Below, piece by piece: positions 1 through 4,096 of a stretch of DNA of 7,992 bases. How positions within the stretch are numbered: the stretch's first letter is position 1; each line of letters starts with the position of its first letter. The position numbers were made by a program, and so were the translations under genes. The notes beneath the pieces were generated by a model that saw only the letters and a program-made list of their open reading frames with translations, did no database searches and was not told the DNA's origin. The DNA comes from JALZHR01 sp036388635 (GTDB lineage Bacteria; Acidobacteriota; Blastocatellia; Pyrinomonadales; Pyrinomonadaceae). The stretch covers positions 1 to 7,992 of the forward strand of contig DASVRL010000152.1 of the NCBI GenBank assembly GCA_036388635.1, written 5' to 3'.

Positions 1-216
1 CGGGCACTGCGCCGAAACCCAAACCAAAACCGCGCCGTTTTCGCCTTTTAATTTGTCCAAAGACTGCTCGGCGCCGCTCAAATCCGGCAAAGTAAAATTT
101 TCCAACTTTGTGCCGACGGGAAAATTACCTTTCGGAACGAATTCTTCGCCGCAGGCGGTTGAAATAAATGCCAGCAGAGCAAGCATCGCAACCAGAAAAA
201 TGCTTTTTCGTCTCAT
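1..216 (-). CDS. Probable redoxin/thioredoxin-fold lipoprotein, N-terminal 72 residues (partial)
   Basis: The gene starts at ATG 216-214 and runs left off the window, so only 72 residues are visible. AGGAG (230-226 on the minus strand) lies 9 bases before the ATG and supports this start. Residues 1-21 are a signal peptide (MRRK, then a hydrophobic stretch) ending in ISTAC, a loose lipobox with Cys22 as the likely lipidated residue. Residues 36-72 resemble the opening of AhpC/TSA or redoxin domains: a 'lenFtLpDlsG' strand, a conserved-type 'sLdklKG' turn, then a hydrophobic strand ending VSAQCP. Cys71 sits where the peroxidatic or first redox Cys of this fold is found. By family, such proteins are thiol-disulfide oxidoreductases or peroxidases; here it would face the periplasm, anchored to a membrane. 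The second Cys, if any, is outside the window, so peroxiredoxin, TlpA-like and inactive redoxin forms cannot be separated. Confidence 0.72.
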   Translation of the reverse strand, partial: MRRKSIFLVAMLALLAFISTACGEEFVPKGNFPVGTKLENFTLPDLSGAEQSLDKLKGENGAVLVWVSAQCP

Positions 217-282
217 AAAATTTTGCTCCTTTTTATTAGTAAAAATCACGGAATAATTAGTATAAAACCCTTGCTTCAATAA

Positions 283-303
283 GCATTAGTTCAGCGCTAA
301 TGC
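283..303. repeat. 7-bp inverted repeat GCATTAG/CTAATGC
   Basis: GCATTAG (283-289) and CTAATGC (297-303) are perfect inverted arms around a 7-base spacer. The structure lies about 70-90 bases upstream of the redoxin-like gene start, a position compatible with a dimeric repressor or activator site. No regulator is identifiable from the window, and chance occurrence of such a short repeat cannot be excluded. Confidence 0.35.
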
Positions 304-305
304 CT

Positions 306-360
306 GGTGTTACGCAGCTCGTTATAATAATAACGTTTCCGCGCGCGTAAAATTAACACC
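306..360. repeat. Nested inverted repeats GGTGTTA...TAACACC around CGTTAT-AATA-ATAACG
   Basis: Outer arms GGTGTTA (306-312) and TAACACC (354-360) enclose perfect inner arms CGTTAT (320-325) and ATAACG (330-335). CGC (313-315) can also pair with GCG (345-347), leaving bulged bases. The nested layout can fold into an imperfect cruciform on either strand. It does not match the orientation of the conserved ends of an integron attC site. Function unknown. Confidence 0.35.
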
Positions 361-441
361 GAATATTAGAATCTTGAAATAAAATTTTATTCACTAAGCA
401 AAGATGGCGCTTCCGGCGACGGTCTGAAAACTGCTTGAACT

Positions 442-464
442 TGTCTCATAAATCTGTCTCATAA
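442..464. repeat. Direct repeat TGTCTCATAA, two copies
   Basis: TGTCTCATAA occurs at 442-451 and again at 455-464, a 13-base period. Sequences of the type CTGTCTCATAAG are found at ends of some IS5-like insertion sequences, so one copy could be a relic IS end. This comparison is from memory. No transposase reading frame of that family is seen beside it. Confidence 0.35.
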
Positions 465-488
465 GTCACTTTTGACACAAAGCCAATA

Positions 489-505
489 CTTACAGAACCT
501 GTAAG
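489..505. repeat. 7-bp hairpin CTTACAG-aac-CTGTAAG
   Basis: CTTACAG (489-495) and CTGTAAG (499-505) are perfect inverted arms with a 3-base loop. No T-run follows directly on either strand, so it is a poor intrinsic terminator candidate. It could be a protein-binding palindrome or part of relic mobile DNA. Confidence 0.3.
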
Positions 506-516
506 CGCAAATATAT

Positions 517-585
517 AGCAAAAGGTAGCTTTGACTGCCGGAAACTTGTTTAAAAAGCAAAATAGGTAGTTTTGACTCCCCGAAA
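517..585. repeat. Pair of ~28-bp direct repeats, 41-base period
   Basis: Two copies share the core GGTAG(C/T)TTTGACT, at 524-536 and 565-577. The similarity extends on both sides: AGCAAAA before each core (517-523 and 556-562, the second copy with two extra bases, TA in place of none, before GGTAG) and a CC(G/C)GAAA-like ending after it. The 41-base period is close to four helical turns, as expected for sites read from one face of DNA. They may be operators, or repeats inside a degraded mobile element. No gene starts close enough downstream to settle this. Confidence 0.45.
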
Positions 586-612
586 TATTTTATAAATGGC
601 TCAAACTAAAAA

Positions 613-649
613 AGATTAAAAGGAAAATCGGCGCTTATCCTTTTAATCT
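613..649. repeat. Perfect 12-bp inverted repeat
   Basis: AGATTAAAAGGA (613-624) and TCCTTTTAATCT (638-649) pair perfectly around a 13-base loop. The stem is AT-rich. On the plus strand it is followed by ATTTATTTAA, not a clean T-run. On the minus strand it lies about 85 bases beyond the end of the frameshifted gene that stops at 733, so it might act as a transcription end signal for that cluster, or be a mobile-element end. Either role is inference. Confidence 0.45.
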
Positions 650-732
650 ATTTATTTAACCTAATATATAAGAAAGAAGATATTGAGCTATGGAAAAGTC
701 CAGTTTAGGTAAAGACAAGAACGGAAATATTA

Positions 733-1151
733 TCAGACAGATTCTGTTCCGTGAGAATTGGGACAAGTTTTGCAAAAGAAAGATTTGCAGACGTCACAGA
801 TAAAAACGGCTTTCAAATCCTTACGCGTAAAACAGACTTTTTCAGCTTCTACCTGCAAAACGGCTGCTTCAACTAAGTTTGCAAAGGGGAATTGTATTCG
901 AAAATCTTCGTTATTAAACCTGGAGATATTTGTCTCGGCTATCACTGACGGGGCGGGCGTAAAATCATTGGAATTAAAAAAAGCGTAAAGCTCAGGCATT
1001 TTTTTCGCCGCCAGCCAGCGCAATTGTCCGCGTCTGACTTTATCCGAAGGCAGCACCGCGCCTCCGGCAATCCATTGCTTTATTTCCCAAGGTCGGCTTT
1101 AAAGATTTGTCTCTGAGATTCGACAAACCAATCTTTCTGTAGGCTGTGCAT
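733..1151 (-). pseudogene. Frameshifted gene: GYF_2-like N-terminus plus Cys-rich zinc motif
   Basis: ATG 1151-1149 has an ideal ribosome site, AAGGAG at 1166-1161, nine bases upstream. Reading gives 23 residues beginning MHSLQKDWFVESQRQIFKAD and stops at TAA 1082-1080. The protein-like text continues at once in another frame to the stop at 733. Adding one G to the GGG at 1088-1086 joins the halves smoothly (ADLG-EIKQWIAGG) into about 139 residues. The first ~60 residues (W, IKQWI, DKV, W near LPELYAFF-type spacing) resemble the small GYF_2/DUF4339 type domain; this match is tentative. The C-terminus has CDVCKSFFCKTCP, a C-x2-C-x4-C-x2-C zinc-binding pattern like a B-box or treble-clef half. 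An earlier CFTR sits where such motifs often have CxxH, so one ligand may be lost. It lies 33 bases after the 71-aa gene and is probably co-transcribed. The cause may be real decay or a homopolymer sequencing error. Confidence 0.6.
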
Positions 1152-1184
1152 AAAGTCGGGCTCCTTTAATGCAATAAAAGCGTT

Positions 1185-1400
1185 TTAGTTGTTCAGAAAC
1201 ACGAATTGATTGACCGGCAGCCGGTCGTCAAAGTCGATTTCGATATTTCGGGTCTCGATAAAATCTTTTATCGCCCGGAAATCTTCCGTCCGAACGGTTC
1301 GGCTGTGAATTTTCATCCGCTCGACTCGACAGCCGTTTTGGTTTTCAAAATTTACCAATATGGCTTCGACATTTCGGACTGCCTCTTGAATAGTAGTCAT
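1185..1400 (-). CDS. Hypothetical protein, 71 aa
   Basis: A complete small gene running from ATG 1400-1398 to TAA 1187-1185. A weak ribosome site, AAGGTAAG, lies just upstream of the ATG. The product is 71 residues with a mixed, soluble composition, no signal peptide and no membrane segment. It has an amphipathic N-terminal helix (TTIQEAVRNVEAILVNF) and an acidic centre, and suggests a small alpha/beta protein. I do not recognise the family. It sits 20 bases after the stop of the orphan gene end at 1421 and 33 bases before the frameshifted zinc-motif gene, all on the minus strand, so the three look like one transcription unit. The overlapping plus-strand frame (1206-1445) has no ribosome site and reads as a shadow. 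Confidence 0.55.
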   Translation of the reverse strand: MTTIQEAVRNVEAILVNFENQNGCRVERMKIHSRTVRTEDFRAIKDFIETRNIEIDFDDRLPVNQFVFLNN

Positions 1401-1420
1401 AAACTTACCTTTTGTTCAGA

Positions 1421-1585
1421 TCAGGCTGAATTATTACATCTCTGAGTATTTGGAAAGAACAAGCCTTCTAATAAAGCCTGTCGCCTCTCCGCCGGCATTA
1501 TTAATTCAAATCGCGTGCCATTCGGCAATGCTTTGTGAAGAAATAACTTACCGGATTCGGAAATTTTGCGAGTTTTGTCGGCGAG
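1421..1585 (-). pseudogene. Orphan 3' end of a gene, 54 codons, start missing
   Basis: From a stop codon at 1588-1586 the minus strand stays open for 54 codons (1585-1424) and ends at TGA 1423-1421. The residues look protein-like (for example KLFLHKALPNGTRFELIMP and AERRQALLEGLFF), and the stop lies only 20 bases before the next gene's ATG at 1400, as expected for an upstream operon member. No start codon with a ribosome site is present: the internal ATG at 1498 lacks one. The transposase fragment at 1617 begins about 30 bases beyond the open end, so the simplest reading is a gene whose 5' part was lost by insertion or deletion. The family is not recognised. A chance open frame remains possible. 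Confidence 0.35.
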
Positions 1586-1616
1586 TCATTATGACGAATT
1601 ATTTCAGCCAAAATGA

Positions 1617-1740
1617 CCTATTGATTATGCGATGCCGATTAAGATTTACGGCAAGTCACAGGAAGAAATCCGTTATAGTCCGGCTGAATGTCTGGCAGCC
1701 GATATAAAAGTCGTTTCCGGCGCACGTTTCGACAAGTTTG
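1617..1740 (+). pseudogene. Remnant of an IS1-family-like transposase
   Basis: Right after a stop codon at 1614-1616 the plus strand reads PIDYAMPIKIYGKS, then EEIRYSPAECLAADIKVVSG. This matches, from knowledge of the family, the segment of IS1-type transposases with the blocks '(I/V)DYA-x-L-(I/V)K-(I/L)YG' and 'RYSPAEC', which normally precedes 'PD-x-K-H-I-S-T-S-(Y/F)-V-E-R-Q-N'. The conserved VERQN block with the catalytic Glu is not found; similarity fades near 1740 (RFDKFATHT in place of the HISTS segment). Nothing recognisable as the N-terminal helix-turn-helix or the first catalytic Asp region lies upstream. It is therefore a short, dead internal fragment of about 40 residues. It sits between the orphan minus-strand gene end and the fibre gene start at 1822, marking a scar of past transposition. 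Confidence 0.65.
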
Positions 1741-1821
1741 CTACTCACACAGACGGGGCGCGCGGCGCTCCGATTCATTTAATCTTTCTGGCGAGTTCTT
1801 TTTTCAGGAGATTAAAAATCA

Positions 1822-3486
1822 ATGCGAACCATATTCAAAACCCTAAGATTTTCAGTTATTTTAACGATTGTTTTTCTGTTTTCCATCGTCATGACAAAGG
1901 CGCAAACAACCGCGTTTACTTATCAGGGTCGCCTGACTGACGCGACGAATCCGAACGGCGGCGGGAGCTACGATTTTCAGTTTTCGCTTTTCGATGCCGA
2001 CAGCAACCAAATCGGCGCAATCGTGTCAAAACCGAACGTCACGGTGACGAGCGGAATTTTCACGGTCGAGCTTGATTTCGGCGCGAACGCTTTTCTGGCG
2101 GGCAGCGAACGCTTTTTGCAAATCGCCGTCAAGCGCACGACGGACGCGAATTTCCTTACGCTCGCGCCGCGCCAGCAATTAACGAGCGCGCCGTTTGCCG
2201 TGCAGACTTTGAACGCAGCTAATTTGGGCGGCGTTCCGGCGAGCCAGTTTGTGCAGACGTCCGATTCGCGCTTGACGGACGCGAGAAACCCTTTGCCGAA
2301 CAGCCCGAATTACATTCAAAACGGCAGCGCCGGACAAACCGCCGATTTTAAAATTACCGGCAGCGGCATAATCTTCGGGTCGTTGCAGGCGACCTTCGTC
2401 ACGGCTTTGAACGAGTTTCGCCTGGGAGGAAGCCGGATTTTGGATGCCGACGGCGGAAACAATTTGTATGTCGGCTCAAACACAACGGTCAATACGGGCA
2501 ACAATAATTCGTTCGTCGGCATAAATGCGGGAAAAAATAATACGAGCGGCGCGAGTAATTCGTTTTTGGGAACGAACGCCGGTTTTATCAATAAGAGCGG
2601 CAGCAATAATTCATTTTTCGGCTTTCAGTCGGGAGAAGGAAACGAACTGGGAAACGATAATTCGTTTTTCGGCGCGTTGAGCGGACAAACCAACAGCGGC
2701 AACGGCAACTCGTTTTTCGGTAAAGCGTCCGGTTTGAAAAATGAGGGCGGCAATTTTAATTCGTTTCTCGGTTATCAAGCCGGATTCAATAATTTCAGCG
2801 GCAGCGGCAATTCGTTCGTCGGCGAAAACGCGGGCGCGAACACGACCAGCGGCGATAATAATTCGTTTTTCGGAAAAAGCGCGGGCGCGGCAAACCTCAC
2901 GGGCGACAATAATACGCTCATCGGGGCAAATTCCAATCTCGGCGCGAACAATTTGACCTTTGCCACCGCCGTCGGCGCGGGCGCCATCGTTTCACACAGC
3001 GACACGCTCGTTTTGGGCAGAAACACGGACGACGTGCGAATTCCGGGAAATCTCAAGCTGCTCACGCTCGCATCGGGCGGCAGCACGAATCTCTGCCGCA
3101 ACATCGACAGTTTCGTTTCGACCTGTTCGTCTGCGCTTCGTTACAAAACCAACATTACGCCTTTTAATTTCGGTTTAAGTCTGGTCAGACGGCTTCAGCC
3201 GATCACGTTCGATTGGAAAACGGGCGGCGCGCGCGACATCGGTTTCGCGGCGGAAGACGTGGCGCAAATCGAGCCGCTGCTGGCGACCTACAACGAGCGC
3301 GGCGAAGTCGAAGGCGTGAAATACGACCGCATTTCCGCCGCGCTCGTGAACGCCGTCAAGGAACAGCAAACCCAAATCGACGCGCAAAACAGACAAATCG
3401 AGCGGCAGCAAGCCCAAATCGACGCCCTGAAAAAACTCGTCTGCGAGCAAAATCCGAACGCCGCGCTTTGCCGGGAGGAACAATGA
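1822..3486 (+). CDS. Secreted fibre-like protein with S74 intramolecular chaperone domain, 554 aa
   Basis: AGGAG at 1806-1810 precedes the ATG by 11 bases. Residues 1-27 form a signal peptide ending near TKA|Q. Residues ~30-130 form a beta-rich domain (FTYQGRLTD, then SYDFQFSLFDA, ending LTSAPFAVQ) common at the start of bacterial tail-fiber-domain proteins. Nine 17-residue repeats follow at 229-380. Residues ~436-520 match the Peptidase_S74 chaperone: Ser437 and Lys442 (SALRYK) have the S-x4-K spacing of the autoproteolytic dyad, although the usual Asp after Ser is Ala. RPITF-like (LQPITFDW), IGFAAEDV and VKYDR blocks are present. Residues ~505-540 are a Gln-rich coiled coil. In phage fibres and endosialidases this domain helps trimer folding and is then cut off; here the product is probably a trimeric surface or periplasmic fibre, not a phage part, since no phage genes are nearby. 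Cys425 and Cys435 precede the dyad. Its stop overlaps the next gene's start. Confidence 0.85.
   Translation: MRTIFKTLRFSVILTIVFLFSIVMTKAQTTAFTYQGRLTDATNPNGGGSYDFQFSLFDADSNQIGAIVSKPNVTVTSGIFTVELDFGANAFLAGSERFLQIAVKRTTDANFLTLAPRQQLTSAPFAVQTLNAANLGGVPASQFVQTSDSRLTDARNPLPNSPNYIQNGSAGQTADFKITGSGIIFGSLQATFVTALNEFRLGGSRILDADGGNNLYVGSNTTVNTGNNNSFVGINAGKNNTSGASNSFLGTNAGFINKSGSNNSFFGFQSGEGNELGNDNSFFGALSGQTNSGNGNSFFGKASGLKNEGGNFNSFLGYQAGFNNFSGSGNSFVGENAGANTTSGDNNSFFGKSAGAANLTGDNNTLIGANSNLGANNLTFATAVGAGAIVSHSDTLVLGRNTDDVRIPGNLKLLTLASGGSTNLCRNIDSFVSTCSSALRYKTNITPFNFGLSLVRRLQPITFDWKTGGARDIGFAAEDVAQIEPLLATYNERGEVEGVKYDRISAALVNAVKEQQTQIDAQNRQIERQQAQIDALKKLVCEQNPNAALCREEQ
2506..2961 (+). repeat. Nine in-frame 17-residue (51-bp) repeats in the fibre gene
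   Basis: Units begin at residues 229, 246, 263, 280, 296, 313, 330, 347 and 364 of the fibre protein. The fourth is one residue short (48 bp). The consensus is N-S-F-(F/L/V)-G-x-x-(A/S)-G-x-x-N-x-x-G-x-x. At DNA level the start of each unit is close to AATTCGTTTTTCGG. Such Asn/Gly/Ser-rich short repeats with a regular hydrophobic pair suggest one turn each of a beta-roll or beta-helix, comparable in style to YadA-like head repeats. The near-identical DNA blocks could allow copy number to change by recombination. Confidence 0.85.
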
Positions 3487-4001
3487 AAACGCGAAATCGT
3501 TTGTTTTTTTTGGTGATTATTTCAGCATTTTTCTGCGCGGCGGCGCGAGCGCAAATAGCGACGGGCGGCGATTACGCTTTGGAAAAGAGCGTCATAGCGA
3601 ACGGCGGCGCGGCAAGCGCAAACGGCAATTTTACCGTCAGCGGAACAATCGGGCAGGCGGCAGCCGGAACGCCGCAGCAAAACGCGCCGCTAAAGTTTCA
3701 GCCCGGCTTTTGGACAGCCGCGCCGCTCGCCCCGACTGCCGCCGCGGTCAGTTTGGGCGGGCGCGTTTTGACGGCGAACGGGCACGGCATCAGAAATGTT
3801 CGCATTACCTTATTGATGCCGGGCGGCGAAACGCGCCGCGCCGTTTCGAGCGCGTTCGGTTATTACTGCTTCACGGAAGTTCCGGCGGGCGCGATTTATA
3901 TTTTAAACGTTTCCGCGAAACGCTACGTTTTTGCGCCACCGACGCGAGTGATTAATCTTATCGAAGAACTCGACGACATTGATTTCATCGCCGAAAACTA
4001 G
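3483..4001 (+). CDS. Secreted protein with carboxypeptidase-regulatory-like domain, 172 aa
   Basis: The start ATG 3483-3485 overlaps the fibre gene's TGA (ATGA), with GGAGG at 3474-3478 only four bases upstream; this indicates translational coupling. Residues 1-23 are a signal peptide (MKTRNR, hydrophobic core, ARA|Q). Residues 24-80 form a Gly/Ala-rich segment (GGDYALEKSVIANGG, TVSGTIGQA, FQPGFW) of a type seen in other secreted proteins of these bacteria. Residues ~88-172 look like a CarboxypepD_reg (SdrD-B/transthyretin-like) beta-sandwich: LGGRVLTANGHGIRNVRITL, then AFGYYCFTEVPAG, then LNVSAKRYVF. By family such domains are non-catalytic and serve in protein or sugar contact at the cell surface. 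Coupling to the fibre gene suggests a partner or assembly factor for the fibre, which is inference. The open frame continues upstream to 3213 inside the fibre gene, but that extension lacks a ribosome site and would bury the signal peptide. Confidence 0.85.
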   Translation: MKTRNRLFFLVIISAFFCAAARAQIATGGDYALEKSVIANGGAASANGNFTVSGTIGQAAAGTPQQNAPLKFQPGFWTAAPLAPTAAAVSLGGRVLTANGHGIRNVRITLLMPGGETRRAVSSAFGYYCFTEVPAGAIYILNVSAKRYVFAPPTRVINLIEELDDIDFIAEN

Positions 4002-4023
4002 CGAAAATCGCTTTTTCGTTTTC
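3993..4023 (+). terminator. Possible weak terminator hairpin at the end of the fibre pair
   Basis: GAAAAC (3993-3998) can pair with GTTTTC (4018-4023), and inside it AGCGA (4000-4004) pairs with TCGCT (4008-4012) followed by four more T residues. The inner stem plus T-run resembles a short intrinsic terminator that overlaps the stop codon at 3999-4001. The stem is only five base pairs, so readthrough into the kinase gene is likely even if it works. Confidence 0.35.
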
Positions 4024-4050
4024 CGTTTCGGTGCGAATTCGATTTAAGAT

Positions 4051-4067
4051 GAGGGCGGCGCGCCCTC
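4051..4067 (+). repeat. GC-rich 7-bp hairpin in the kinase leader
   Basis: GAGGGCG (4051-4057) and CGCCCTC (4061-4067) form a perfect stem with a 3-base loop, ending 29 bases before the chosen kinase start. There is no T-run, so it is not a normal terminator. It could limit readthrough or influence translation of the kinase mRNA. If translation started at the upstream GTG (4031) or ATG (4049), the hairpin would lie in coding sequence. Confidence 0.4.
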
Positions 4068-4096
4068 GATTCGGGCAAGCGAGCCGCCGTTCGGCA

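Larger units (their letters stand above)
217..732. other. Gene-poor intergenic stretch with short repeats
   Basis: No convincing gene is visible in about 515 bases between the minus-strand redoxin-like gene and the end of the minus-strand cluster. The sequence is AT-rich compared with the right half of the window and contains several short inverted and direct repeats, listed separately. A TATACT hexamer on the minus strand (264-259) is a possible -10 element for the redoxin-like gene, but no good -35 is seen at the usual spacing. The stretch may include remnants of mobile DNA. Confidence 0.6.

Noticed and set aside
306..360. Nested inverted repeats considered as an integron attC site.
   Set aside because: The outer arms read GTT...AAC, opposite to the AAC...GTT order of attC ends, and no cassette array or integrase is present.
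690..803. A 37-codon plus-strand frame, MEKSSLGKDKNG then IIRQILFRENWDKF, faintly like the first block of IS91-type transposases.
   Set aside because: Too short and similarity too vague; no ribosome site, and its 3' half is opposite the Cys motif of the minus-strand gene. It may mark a junction near 745-765 but cannot be supported as a gene.
1450..1707. An 85-codon plus-strand frame opposite the orphan gene end and overlapping the transposase remnant.
   Set aside because: Its frame differs from that of the transposase-like text, it has no ribosome site, and no family is recognisable.
2506..2961. Regularly spaced repeats considered as a CRISPR array.
   Set aside because: The repeats are in-frame coding units inside a long gene with related, not unique, sequence between them.
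3213..3482. N-terminal extension of the CarboxypepD_reg-like gene inside the fibre gene.
   Set aside because: Arg-rich out-of-frame shadow of the fibre's S74 domain; the ATG at 3483 has GGAGG upstream and starts a signal peptide.
4031..4096. Upstream GTG (4031) or ATG (4049) as the kinase start.
   Set aside because: Both would add an Arg-rich extension before a clear signal peptide, would place the 4051-4067 hairpin in coding sequence, and have no better ribosome site.
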